In this document: positions 24,331-32,305 of the stretch, piece by piece | Layout of the letters: every line of letters begins with the position of its first letter | Position numbering within the stretch: position 1 is the first letter of the stretch | The notes under the pieces: model-generated | The model's input: only the letters and a program-made list of their open reading frames with translations | What the model was told of the DNA's origin: nothing | Databases searched by the model: none | Translations under genes and position numbers: made by a program | Source of the DNA: HXMU1420-2 sp040830545 | Lineage (GTDB): Bacteria; Pseudomonadota; Alphaproteobacteria; Rhodobacterales; Rhodobacteraceae | DNA length: 51,359 nucleotides | Direction: 5' to 3' | Assembly: GCA_040830545.1 (NCBI GenBank) | Contig: JBFOMB010000003.1 | Location: 1 to 51,359, forward strand

Positions 24331-25587
24331 TTACTTGTAAATCCGCTTCCGGGCGCGTTCGAGCTTGGCCAGGATACGGTCCAGATTGTCAGGCTTCACC
24401 ATGAATTCCTGGAAACCTTCCATCGACACCTTGGCCATTTCCGCCGGAGCGTCACGGTCCCAGAACTGTGCCACGCCACCGGGTGAATTGGACGACAGCA
24501 TCGCAAAGCCCTGGTTCAGGAACTTGTCGTCATCCACGCTGGAGTTCGCATTGACCGGCAACTGGCCCAGGTTCTTGCCGTTGTTGATGATCGTTTGCTC
24601 ATCCGGCGAGGTCGCAAAGCGCAGGAATTCGCGTGCGGCTTCCTTGTTTTGTGCGTTTGCGGGGATGTGGAACGTATCCGTTGGCGCGTCCTCGGACAGG
24701 GCGACGTCCGGGTTGATGGTCACGAACTGGTAGAAGTCCAACTGATCATCCGTTAGTCCCGCCTCACGCAGCGGTGCCACGGCGAAGTTGCCCATCAGAT
24801 AGGCCGCAGCCTCACCTTTGACCATGAACGGCAACGCTTCCTGCCAGCTGTAGGTCTGGTGGTTGTCGATGAACGCGCCCATATCCACCAGCTCTTTCCA
24901 GTTGGCAAAGGTCTGTTTCACGCGGTCATCTTCCCAGCTGACCTTGCCCGCAGCCAGATCCATGTGGAAATCAAACCCGTTTGTGCGCATGTTCAGGTAG
25001 TCAAACCAGCCACCAGCCGTCCACAGGAACTTGGTCCCGATGGTATAACAGGCGCGGCCCGACTCGACGATCTTGGCGCAGTTGGCCTTTTCTTCGTCCC
25101 ATGTGGTGGGTTCGCTGAGGCCCAGTTCGTCAAAGATGTCTTTGCGATAGTATACGCCCCACTGGTAGTAGGTGTAGGCCACACCCCATTGTTTGCCGTC
25201 GATGGTCAGCGCGCCCTTGGTCGAGGCCAGACCTTCGGCAATGGCCGGTTCTGCGTAGAGGTCAGAGACGTCTTCGAACAGACCGGCCTCTACATAGGGA
25301 CGCATGCGGTTGGCGGCATACCACGTGGCTACGTCGGGTGCGTTTGCGGTCAGGAAGTTGCGGATTTGCGTCTTGTACGCTTCACGGTCGATCACCGTGG
25401 TTTCGATGTTCAGGCCCGGATGCTGTTCCCCAAATCGTGCGATCATCGCTTCCATCGTCGCGCGCGGCGCGGGGTTCGAAGTATCGAGGAAAATTTTCAG
25501 GTCCCCGGTCAGGTCGGCCTTTGCCGGAACGGCTGCGGCCACGGCCAGCGCCAGCGCGGCGGCGGTCTGGCGGAAAATGGAATGCAT
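24331..25587 (-). CDS. Sugar-binding protein of ABC transporter (family 1)
   Basis: Periplasmic extracellular solute-binding protein of 418 residues. A signal peptide with a hydrophobic core ends near AVPAKA (about residue 24). Mature features include TTVIDREAYKTQIRNFL, YRKDIFDELGLSEPTTWDE and the MVKGEAAAYLMGNF segment typical of the family. There is no lipobox. It delivers the sugar to the two permeases downstream. GGGAGG precedes the ATG. Its promoter region carries two IclR-type boxes and the divergent iclR gene, so regulation by that protein is likely. Confidence 0.9.
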   Translation of the reverse strand: MHSIFRQTAAALALAVAAAVPAKADLTGDLKIFLDTSNPAPRATMEAMIARFGEQHPGLNIETTVIDREAYKTQIRNFLTANAPDVATWYAANRMRPYVEAGLFEDVSDLYAEPAIAEGLASTKGALTIDGKQWGVAYTYYQWGVYYRKDIFDELGLSEPTTWDEEKANCAKIVESGRACYTIGTKFLWTAGGWFDYLNMRTNGFDFHMDLAAGKVSWEDDRVKQTFANWKELVDMGAFIDNHQTYSWQEALPFMVKGEAAAYLMGNFAVAPLREAGLTDDQLDFYQFVTINPDVALSEDAPTDTFHIPANAQNKEAAREFLRFATSPDEQTIINNGKNLGQLPVNANSSVDDDKFLNQGFAMLSSNSPGGVAQFWDRDAPAEMAKVSMEGFQEFMVKPDNLDRILAKLERARKRIYK

Positions 25588-25631
25588 GGTGTCCTCCCTT
25601 TGCTCCCATGTCCCAGGTTTCTGCTATTTCA

Positions 25632-25668
25632 GTTTCACATATTGAAACCTGGTTTTACATATTGAATA
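25632..25668. promoter_or_regulatory. Tandem operator-like boxes, probably for the IclR regulator
   Basis: Box 1 (25632-25648) is a perfect inverted repeat, GTTTCA and TGAAAC around CATAT. Box 2 (25652-25668, GTTTTACATATTGAATA) repeats 14 of its 17 bases exactly 20 bp later, two helical turns, so both boxes face the same side of DNA. They lie between the divergent binding protein and iclR genes and would overlap the start of leftward transcription. That IclR binds here is inference. Confidence 0.65.
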
Positions 25669-25669
25669 C

Positions 25670-25697
25670 TACACATCGACTCGGCTAGGCTTGTCAA
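25670..25697 (-). promoter_or_regulatory. Possible promoter for the sugar transport operon
   Basis: On the minus strand a consensus TTGACA lies at 25697-25692. The -10 is poor: TGTGTA at a 16-base spacing, or GTGTAG at 17. Transcription would begin close to the two operator boxes, which suits repression. The -35 is a good match; the -10 is not, so the exact promoter is uncertain. Confidence 0.4.
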
Positions 25698-25734
25698 CAG
25701 TCCACGACAGGAGACGTGGGCAGGGAGGGTGATG

Positions 25735-26529
25735 ATGTCCGGCGACGGAACAGTCGGCAAAGCATGCGATGTGCTGGACCAGGTGGCTGGGTTCCAGCGC
25801 CCGGTGCGGTTTGGCGAGTTGCTGGCGGACAGCGACCTGCCCAAGGCGACACTGTACCGCCTGCTGCAAACGCTGACCAATCAGCGCATGTTGTCCTACG
25901 ACACGGATCGCCAGACCTACACGCCGGGCCTGCTCCTGGTGCGGCTGGCCCACACGGCATGGACGCAAAGCTCGTTGGCCCCCGTCGCGCGTCCCTATCT
26001 GGATGCACTCAGCCGCGCGTTGGGGGAAACCGTGCACTTGGCGCAGTTGGATGGGGGACAGGTGCTGTATGTGGACAAACGCAACGCCGAACAGCCGGTG
26101 GAAATGTTTTCGCAGGCGGGCAAGGTCGGACCGGCCTATTGCACGGGTGTCGGCAAGGCCATGCTGGCCTATATGAGCGGCGATCCGTTGGATCAGGCGC
26201 TGGCAATGCAAAGCTATCACCGTTTCACTGACGGTACCCTGGCCGACGAGGCAGCATTGCGCGCTGAATTGCAGGCGATCCGCGAACGGGGCCATGCCTT
26301 TGACCGCGAGGAACATGAACGAGGGATCATCTGCGTGGCTGCGCCGGTTCTGACGGCGGGAGGGCGTGTGCTGGGCGCGGTGTCGGTGACGGGACCGACA
26401 ACGCGGACTGATTTGAACTTGTTGGAAACTTGGGCGCCACAGGTGCGGGATACGGCCTCGGCCATCGCGCGCGAAGCCGAGGCGTGGCGGTTTCCGGACA
26501 CAGAACCGCAAAGGGCGATGGGAACATGA
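25735..26529 (+). CDS. IclR-family transcriptional regulator
   Basis: DNA-binding regulator of 264 residues. The N-terminal winged helix-turn-helix (about 8-60, VRFGELLADSDLPKATLYRLLQTL) is followed by the IclR effector domain (about 75-250) with CTGVGKAMLAYM and EEHERGIICVAAPV. It is divergent from the galactoside operon and likely controls it through the boxes at 25632-25668. GTG 25729, ATG 25732 and ATG 25735 are in frame; GGAGG at 24 to 28 of 25700 is best spaced to 25735. The stop overlaps the next start by four bases, so regulator and ATPase are co-translated. Confidence 0.9.
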   Translation: MSGDGTVGKACDVLDQVAGFQRPVRFGELLADSDLPKATLYRLLQTLTNQRMLSYDTDRQTYTPGLLLVRLAHTAWTQSSLAPVARPYLDALSRALGETVHLAQLDGGQVLYVDKRNAEQPVEMFSQAGKVGPAYCTGVGKAMLAYMSGDPLDQALAMQSYHRFTDGTLADEAALRAELQAIRERGHAFDREEHERGIICVAAPVLTAGGRVLGAVSVTGPTTRTDLNLLETWAPQVRDTASAIAREAEAWRFPDTEPQRAMGT

Positions 26530-27581
26530 CGGGTGTAACGCTGAACGGCGCGATCAAGCGCTATGGGCAGACGCAGGTGATCCACGGGATCGACCTGCAG
26601 ATCGAGGATGGTGAATTCTGCGTGTTTGTCGGCCCCTCGGGATGCGGCAAATCCACTTTGCTGCGGATGATCGCGGGGTTGGAGGAAACGTCGGACGGGT
26701 CCATCCATATCGGTGCGCGGGATGTCACGCATATGGACCCCGCCAAACGGGGCGTGGCGATGGTGTTTCAGACCTACGCGCTGTACCCGCATATGACCGT
26801 GGCCGACAATATGGGCTTTGGCCTGCGGATGAACGGTGTGCCGAAACCTGAGATACAGAAGAAGGTGTCAGAGGCGTCCAAGATCCTAAAGCTGGATCAA
26901 TATCTGGACCGCAAGCCCGTCGCGCTGTCCGGCGGGCAACGGCAGCGTGTGGCCATTGGCCGGGCGATCGTGCGGGGGCCCGAGGTGTTCCTGTTTGACG
27001 AACCACTCTCCAATCTTGACGCGGAACTGCGGGTGGAAATGCGGGTCGAAATTGCGCGGCTGCATCAGGACATCGGCGCAACGATGATCTACGTGACCCA
27101 TGATCAGGTCGAAGCGATGACCATGGCGGACAAGATCGTTGTGATGCGGGATGGCCGGATCGAAAAGGTCGTCGCGCCGTTGGAACTCTACCGCAATCCG
27201 GCCAATCGCTTTGTTGCCGGGTTCATCGGGTCACCGGCGATGAATTTCCTCGATTGCGAGGTGCGAGACGGCCAGTTGCATCACCCCGCCTTTGCCGCGC
27301 CTATCACACCGCAAGGGACAATAGACGGGCAGACGCGGGTCACCGCAGGTATCCGGCCCGAGCATATGAGTGTCGACAGGGCAGGGGACGGCGTGACCGT
27401 CGAACTGAGCGAGGCGCTGGGCGGGGTGTCTTACACCTATGTGCGGGCGTCGAACGGGGATCAGATGATTGTGGAAGAACGCGGCGACGAACGCTGTGTG
27501 TCAGGCGATCAGATTGGTCTGTCGATGCGCGAAGATCGGGTACTGCTGTTTGATCCGCAAAGTGGCGAACGTATCCAGTGA
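26526..27581 (+). CDS. Sugar ABC transporter ATPase (MalK/UgpC type)
   Basis: ATPase of 351 residues driving the galactoside importer. Walker A GPSGCGKST is at 36-44, signature LSGGQ at 134-138 and Walker B FLFDEP at 155-160. The C-terminal third (about 240-351) is the OB-fold regulatory domain of MalK-type proteins (GIRPEHM). Its ATG overlaps the iclR stop. The other transporter genes are on the opposite strand across the shared control region. It may also energise other sugar importers in the cell, as MalK-type ATPases can. Confidence 0.92.
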   Translation: MTGVTLNGAIKRYGQTQVIHGIDLQIEDGEFCVFVGPSGCGKSTLLRMIAGLEETSDGSIHIGARDVTHMDPAKRGVAMVFQTYALYPHMTVADNMGFGLRMNGVPKPEIQKKVSEASKILKLDQYLDRKPVALSGGQRQRVAIGRAIVRGPEVFLFDEPLSNLDAELRVEMRVEIARLHQDIGATMIYVTHDQVEAMTMADKIVVMRDGRIEKVVAPLELYRNPANRFVAGFIGSPAMNFLDCEVRDGQLHHPAFAAPITPQGTIDGQTRVTAGIRPEHMSVDRAGDGVTVELSEALGGVSYTYVRASNGDQMIVEERGDERCVSGDQIGLSMREDRVLLFDPQSGERIQ

Positions 27582-27594
27582 CGTCGCCGAGGCC

Positions 27595-28629
27595 TCACCG
27601 TAGATGTTGACCCAGGAAACTCAGCCAGTTTTCATTGCAGAGTTTCGCGATCAGTCCCGCACCAAACCCGGCCTCGTTCATCGCATTTCGTAGATTGTCC
27701 AACGCGGCCGCTGACCCCAACCCATCCGGCAATGGTGCCCCGTCAAAATCGGAGCCGATGGCGACATGATCCTCGCCGGCCACTTCGATCATATGGGACA
27801 GGTTGCGGATGCAGGCATCCACCGCGCACCGCCCGGTTTGCCAGGCGGTCTCGTCCAGAAAAACGGTTGCGAAGTTCAACCCAACCACTCCGCCAGTCTG
27901 ACCGACCGCGCGCAATTGGTCGTCCGTCAGATTGCGCGTGCTGCGGCAGACCTCGTAGGCGTTGGAGTGTGTGGCGACCAGGGGCAACCCCGCCTCGGCC
28001 ACGTCCCAGAACCCCTTCATCGTGATATGCGACGTGTCCACGATCATGCCCAACTCGGCACAGCGCACGACCAGCCGCTTGCCCGCTTCGGTCAGGCCCG
28101 GTCCGGTATCGCCATCGCGCCCCATGCCAAAAGGCACGCCTTCGCCGAAAATCGTGGGCCGCGACCAGACTGGCCCGATGGACCGAACGCCCATGGCATA
28201 GAGCACCTCCAACTCCAGTAGTTCCTCGCCAATGGCGTCTGCCCCTTCCAGATGCAGCAGGCAGGCCAGCCTGTCCGAGGTGAACGCCCGCGCCAGATCC
28301 GCCGCGTTAGCCGCGATTGTCAGATGTCCGGCGGCCTGCAATTGCTGCGCGATCCCCAATTGGGCCACGACCGAGGCCAGTGCCCAGGGTTGCTCCAATG
28401 CAGGAGGCAGCGGGCTGTCGAACATCGCCGGATCGAAATGCGCGAAGTCAAACGGATCGCGCGTGGCCGGGGAATACAGCGCAAAGAACCCGCCGCCCAT
28501 CCCGCCCGCCTTGCAGTCGGGCACGTTTACATGGCCGACGGAGCGCGCGAAATCTGTTACCGGATCGCGGCTGTTGCTCCACAATCGCGACAACGCATCA
28601 TTGTGGCCGTCAAAAATGTGTGAATTCAT
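27595..28629 (-). CDS. M19 (renal dipeptidase-like) dipeptidase
   Basis: Zinc dipeptidase of 344 residues, without a signal peptide. Metal-site motifs of peptidase M19 are present: DGHNDAL at the N-terminus, Glu in LHLEGADAIG, His in VDTSHI and in THSNAYEVC, and Asp in IGSDFDGAP. Family members cleave dipeptides, including D-residue ones. Its ATG overlaps the stop of the PNPOx-like gene by one base (TAATG), so the pair is coupled. It converges with the ATPase gene, 13 bases away. Confidence 0.9.
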   Translation of the reverse strand: MNSHIFDGHNDALSRLWSNSRDPVTDFARSVGHVNVPDCKAGGMGGGFFALYSPATRDPFDFAHFDPAMFDSPLPPALEQPWALASVVAQLGIAQQLQAAGHLTIAANAADLARAFTSDRLACLLHLEGADAIGEELLELEVLYAMGVRSIGPVWSRPTIFGEGVPFGMGRDGDTGPGLTEAGKRLVVRCAELGMIVDTSHITMKGFWDVAEAGLPLVATHSNAYEVCRSTRNLTDDQLRAVGQTGGVVGLNFATVFLDETAWQTGRCAVDACIRNLSHMIEVAGEDHVAIGSDFDGAPLPDGLGSAAALDNLRNAMNEAGFGAGLIAKLCNENWLSFLGQHLR

Positions 28630-29252
28630 TACTTGCCCCCGCCTGCTTCCAGCTCTGCAACCCGCGCGCGTAGTGTGGCGTTTTCCTGTTTCAGCTCCCG
28701 CATTCTGGGACCGAGCATCGCAGCAATTTCTTCTTCGGTAAACCGAGGCGTGATGTATTTCGGGCAGTTCCAGTCCATCGCGGTTATGTCGATGGTTGCT
28801 ACCCGTTCGACCGGTCCTTCGCCTTTGACATGCAGTTGTTCGGCCAACGCCGGGGCCTTTTCGGCATGGATCATGCGCGCATGCCCGATCAGCTTCATCC
28901 GCGCGCGGTGGGGATAATCCATCAGGATCAGCGACACGCGATCGTCCCCGGCCATATTGCCCATGGAAATGAACTGCTTGTTGCCGGTGTAATCGGCGAA
29001 TCCGATCTGCTCTGGCCCCAATACCTTCAAAAATCCGGCTGGGCCGCCGCGGTGCTGCACATATGGCCAGCCCGATGCCCCGATGCTGGCCATATAGAAC
29101 GAGGTGCGGGTTTCAATGAATGCCCGCGCGTCCGCGTCCAGCGGGCCACGATGACGGGTTTTGTAGACCTGTGCGTATCTCTCGCGGGTTCCGGCGCTGG
29201 CTTGCTCGGCCTGCACGGCCTCGGTGAACAGGTGTGATCCGTAGTTGTCCAT
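28629..29252 (-). CDS. Pyridoxamine 5'-phosphate oxidase-fold flavoprotein
   Basis: 207 residues with the split-barrel FMN-binding fold: SFYMASIGASGWPYVQHRGG, IGFADYTGNKQFISMGN and DYPHRARMKLIGHARM. The last 30 residues form a short heptad-rich coiled coil (MRELKQENATLRARVAELEA), an unusual tail that could mediate oligomerisation. Family members act on FMN or F420 cofactors with varied substrates; a role in vitamin B6 synthesis is unlikely from this sequence type. GGAGG precedes the chosen ATG at 29252. It is the first gene of a pair with the M19 dipeptidase. Confidence 0.82.
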   Translation of the reverse strand: MDNYGSHLFTEAVQAEQASAGTRERYAQVYKTRHRGPLDADARAFIETRTSFYMASIGASGWPYVQHRGGPAGFLKVLGPEQIGFADYTGNKQFISMGNMAGDDRVSLILMDYPHRARMKLIGHARMIHAEKAPALAEQLHVKGEGPVERVATIDITAMDWNCPKYITPRFTEEEIAAMLGPRMRELKQENATLRARVAELEAGGGK

Positions 29253-29426
29253 CTGACCTCCGCCATCGTTGCCCACTGAACGGAGGCTTTGCGCGCAGGG
29301 AAGTCAACCGCCGCACCCCTTTTCGTGATCCAGAGGGCGTGTGCTGACAGGTGCCAGTTGAACTTTAACCTTATGCGCGCTTAAACCAGACCACCAACAC
29401 GCCGCGCACACAGGGATTGCAGAGCC

Positions 29427-30299
29427 ATGAAAATCGACGCCCATCACCACCTCTGGGATCTTCAGGCGGTCCATTATCCCTGGCTGATGGCCACAGGGGT
29501 TGAGCGGTTCTTTGGCGATCCGACCTCGATCCAGCGGGATTATCTGTTTTCCGAATTCCGGGCAGAGGCCGCCGCCAGCGGGTTCGGTGCATCGGTGCAC
29601 ATTCAGGTCGGCGCGGCAGACGGCTGGGCCGAGGCGCAGTATGTGCAGGCTGTAGCGGATGCGAACCCGGACTGGTCGTTGAAACAGGTGGTGTTTTGCG
29701 ATCTGACCGCGGATGACGCAGAGGCGCAGCTGGACCGCTATCAGACCTTATCCACGGTTGTGGGTGTGCGGCAATTGGTGGCCCGTGCGCCGTGGGAAGA
29801 GGTGGATGGCGGCACAGAACAACTGCTGGCGAATGATCGCTTTTCCGCACGCTTGCTGGAATTGGGTTCGCGTGGGCTCAGCTTTGATCTGCAACTGACA
29901 CCCGAGGTCATGTTGCACATGGCCGAGATCCTTTATGACACGCCGGGCACACCGATCGCGTTGTGCCACATGGGGTCGCCGCACACTCAGGTTCATGGCG
30001 GTGTCGAGGGGTGGGCCGAGGCGCTGACGTCCCTGTCTCGGCTGGATCACGTGACCTGCAAGCTGTCGGGGTTGGCCATGTTCCGGCAGGGATGGACGCA
30101 TCCGGATACAGCGCAGATCGTGTCGACCTGTCTGGAACAGTTTGGGGCGGATCGCTGCATGTTCGGATCAAACTTCCCGGTGGATAAAATCTATTCTGCG
30201 TATCCGGATGCTGTCGAAGCCGTGCGCGCTGCGGTGCCGGAGGCGGATCACGACGCGGTGTTTGGTGGCGTTGCGGCGAAGTTCTACGGGTTCACCTGA
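29427..30299 (+). CDS. Amidohydrolase-family lactonase (COG3618 type)
   Basis: TIM-barrel hydrolase of 290 residues. It opens with MKIDAHHHLWDL, where His6 and His8 are the HxH metal pair. Further typical parts are GVRQLVARAPWEE, CHMGSPHTQ and CKLSGLAM, with FGSNFPVDK near the end. These resemble L-fucono- and L-rhamnono-lactonases and 4-sulfomuconolactonase. A sugar-lactone substrate fits the sugar genes around it but is inference. It is a single gene, divergent from the PNPOx-like gene across 174 bases. Confidence 0.83.
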   Translation: MKIDAHHHLWDLQAVHYPWLMATGVERFFGDPTSIQRDYLFSEFRAEAAASGFGASVHIQVGAADGWAEAQYVQAVADANPDWSLKQVVFCDLTADDAEAQLDRYQTLSTVVGVRQLVARAPWEEVDGGTEQLLANDRFSARLLELGSRGLSFDLQLTPEVMLHMAEILYDTPGTPIALCHMGSPHTQVHGGVEGWAEALTSLSRLDHVTCKLSGLAMFRQGWTHPDTAQIVSTCLEQFGADRCMFGSNFPVDKIYSAYPDAVEAVRAAVPEADHDAVFGGVAAKFYGFT

Positions 30300-30601
30300 C
30301 GCTACGCAGCCCCGGCCTCCGAGCCGGGGCCTCGGGTCGAAAAATCGTTTGAAAGCGGCTCTGCGACGCAAGCCTGACTCCAACGCGCGGAACCAAGCCC
30401 GGAGGGCGCCGCGCCATCGCCGGGCCGATCCCACGGCTCGGCGATATCGCGACCGGAAACGATACTCTCGCAGACCCAGCGCTGGCAGCGGGTAGATAAA
30501 GTGTCAGCCACTGCTGTTGGTTCGCCGAACCTCGGCCCAGCGTTGGCCCGGCTTATTTAAACTGCTTACCGTTCGGATAACGCCAAAAATGCAATTTGGC
30601 T
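30300..30601. other. 302-base intergenic region with palindrome
   Basis: Lies between convergent genes (amidohydrolase rightward, lyxose isomerase leftward), so it needs no promoter. It starts with the palindromic repeat at 30309-30330. The rest is GC-rich and has open frames without family resemblance. I see no small gene or RNA. Its composition resembles other repeat-bearing spacers in this window. Confidence 0.55.
30309..30330. repeat. Palindromic intergenic repeat, copy 3
   Basis: Perfect 8-bp arms (GCCCCGGC and GCCGGGGC) around CTCCGA. It shares the GCCCCGG/CCGGGGC arms with the copy at 2038-2058 but has a different loop. It begins nine bases past a stop codon and, between convergent genes, may act as a two-way terminator. 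Confidence 0.65.
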
Positions 30602-31273
30602 TCAATTCCCATAGTCCGAGACCAGCGCGTGCAGGGGCGCTTCGTCCTCGTCCACATCGGAAAACCGCTTGATCGGGGCTTCAAAGACGTTGTCGGTTTT
30701 GTCGTCGTTGACGGTCGACACCTCGCCAATCACACAATCCGCCCCTTCCGCCCAGAACGCGTGCCAGTCGCCGGGCATCAGCGTGACGCTTTCGCCGGGG
30801 CTGAGCCGCAGGTGACCGCCTGCGGGCAGGGTGCGCGCGACGCCGTCGGTCAGCACCGTGACCTCCGCCGACCGGTCAATCCCGCCATCCGCGTCTGACG
30901 CGAAAAGCTCCACCACCAGGTCCCCGCCTGCCTTGTTGATGATGTCCTCGGCCTTGAGGTTGTGTCGGTGCATGGGCGATAGTTGGTTCACCCGCGAAAT
31001 CATCAGTTTTTCCGCGTAAAGCATACCGCGACCGGTGCTGAGGTCCGCCAGCGTCCCGTTGCGTACGGTGAACAGGAACAGGCCCATTTCGTCGAAGCGG
31101 TCTTCGCCGTAATCCGTGATGTCCCAGCCCATGCCCCGTTCCCGGATCAGGTCGCCGTCCGGGCCCTGCACGCGTTCGGGCGGCCAGTAGGCAAACGGCG
31201 GCAGGCGTTGGCCACAAGACCGGAACAGCGCGTCACCTTCGCGCAGGATGGCATTAATGTCGGAGCGTTTCAT
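30602..31273 (-). CDS. D-lyxose (D-mannose) isomerase
   Basis: Cupin-fold sugar isomerase of 223 residues converting D-lyxose to D-xylulose and usually D-mannose to D-fructose. Likely metal ligands are His102 and His104 in MHRHN, Glu109 in KAEDI, and His171 in PGDWHAFWA, a complete HxH-E-H set. FAYWPPERVQG near the start is typical. The adjacent PfkB kinase, ten bases upstream, makes a mannose to fructose to fructose-6-phosphate route plausible. It is cytoplasmic. Confidence 0.87.
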   Translation of the reverse strand: MKRSDINAILREGDALFRSCGQRLPPFAYWPPERVQGPDGDLIRERGMGWDITDYGEDRFDEMGLFLFTVRNGTLADLSTGRGMLYAEKLMISRVNQLSPMHRHNLKAEDIINKAGGDLVVELFASDADGGIDRSAEVTVLTDGVARTLPAGGHLRLSPGESVTLMPGDWHAFWAEGADCVIGEVSTVNDDKTDNVFEAPIKRFSDVDEDEAPLHALVSDYGN

Positions 31274-31283
31274 GCGGTGTGTC

Positions 31284-32210
31284 CTATGTATTCAGGTCGG
31301 CGCGCCAGGGCGGGTTTGCCCCGGCGCGGGAGACGGTGATGGCGGCGGCCTTAGCGGCCAGCGTCATGGCGGCCTGCCAGTCCGTTGCCGTCAGATTCTG
31401 CAGGGTCTGTTTGTTCAGGTGCCCGTTGGCCGACAGATAGGCTAGAATGCCCGCGTTGAACGTGTCCCCGGCGCCAATCGTGTCGACGACGTTGACAGGC
31501 TCTGACGGGGTGTGCACGGTTTCGCCGCTGGCCAGCCAGGCTTCGGCCCCGTGACCACCGCGGGTGATGAAGGCAGCCGTGACACCATTTGCCAACAGCT
31601 GCTCGCGACGTGCGCCATCGTTCAGGCCAGGATACAGCCAATCGAGGTCTTCATCAGACAACTTAACAAGGTCAGCGCAGGCCAGAAGGCGTGTGATGCG
31701 ATCCCGATAGGTGCGTTCGTCATCTGCGAAACCGGGGCGGATATTCGGATCCACCATGATCACGCGATCCGAGGCCAGGCGTTCAGCGAACCCGACCAAG
31801 GTGTCCGCCACAGGTGTCATGCACAGCGAGATACCGCCGAAGAAACAAGCGTTTACGGTGTCCGGTAGGTCCGGCAGGTCGCCGGGTCCAATCATCCGCC
31901 CGGCAGAGCCTTCGTCATAGAAGCTGTAGGTGGCAGAACCGTTCTGAAGGTGCACCATCGCCAATGTGGTAGGGCGCGCGCTGCGGATCAGCAGGTTGAT
32001 GTCCACGCCGCTATCTTGCAGCTCGTGAACCAACCGTTCCCCCAACGCATCTTCGGACACGCCGGACACCAGCGCGACCGGAGCCCCCAATCGCCCCAAT
32101 GCCACCGCCGTGTTGTACACAGCACCGCCGCAATGGGCGGCAAAGGTTGGGGTTTCATTGCCCTCAACCGGCACCATGTCGATGAGCGCTTCTCCGCAAC
32201 AGATGATCAT
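31284..32210 (-). CDS. PfkB-family sugar kinase, probable fructokinase
   Basis: Ribokinase-fold kinase of 308 residues. It starts CCGEALIDMVPVEGNETPTF and AAHCGGAVYNTAVALGRLG, close to fructokinases. The anion hole and catalytic base are DTIGAGDTF at 243-251, with Asp249 as base. It phosphorylates fructose most likely, fed by the isomerase ten bases downstream. A LacI-like half-palindrome and an imperfect inverted repeat lie in its upstream region, suggesting sugar-responsive control. Confidence 0.88.
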   Translation of the reverse strand: MIICCGEALIDMVPVEGNETPTFAAHCGGAVYNTAVALGRLGAPVALVSGVSEDALGERLVHELQDSGVDINLLIRSARPTTLAMVHLQNGSATYSFYDEGSAGRMIGPGDLPDLPDTVNACFFGGISLCMTPVADTLVGFAERLASDRVIMVDPNIRPGFADDERTYRDRITRLLACADLVKLSDEDLDWLYPGLNDGARREQLLANGVTAAFITRGGHGAEAWLASGETVHTPSEPVNVVDTIGAGDTFNAGILAYLSANGHLNKQTLQNLTATDWQAAMTLAAKAAAITVSRAGANPPWRADLNT

Positions 32211-32241
32211 CCGGGCTCCCTCCGTCCAAGCGTGTTGCTAG

Positions 32242-32268
32242 AACCAATGCGCCGCTATCGCAATGGTT
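32242..32268. promoter_or_regulatory. Imperfect inverted repeat upstream of the kinase gene
   Basis: Ten-base arms (AACCAATGCG and CGCAATGGTT) with one mismatch and a seven-base loop. It lies 32 bases upstream of the kinase start and 32 bases past the acetamidase stop. It could be a terminator stem without a T-run or an operator. Confidence 0.3.
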
Positions 32269-32291
32269 GGATGGGGTCCTGCAGTGAAAAA

Positions 32292-32305
32292 TGTTTGCGC
32301 TAACG
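32292..32305. promoter_or_regulatory. Candidate LacI-family operator
   Basis: TGTTTGCGCTAACG pairs at five of seven positions around a central CG, and differs at two positions from the LacI-family palindrome TGTTAGCGCTAACA. It overlaps the acetamidase stop codon and lies 82 bases before the kinase start, so it would serve the kinase-isomerase pair. No LacI gene is in the window, so support is thin. Confidence 0.3.
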
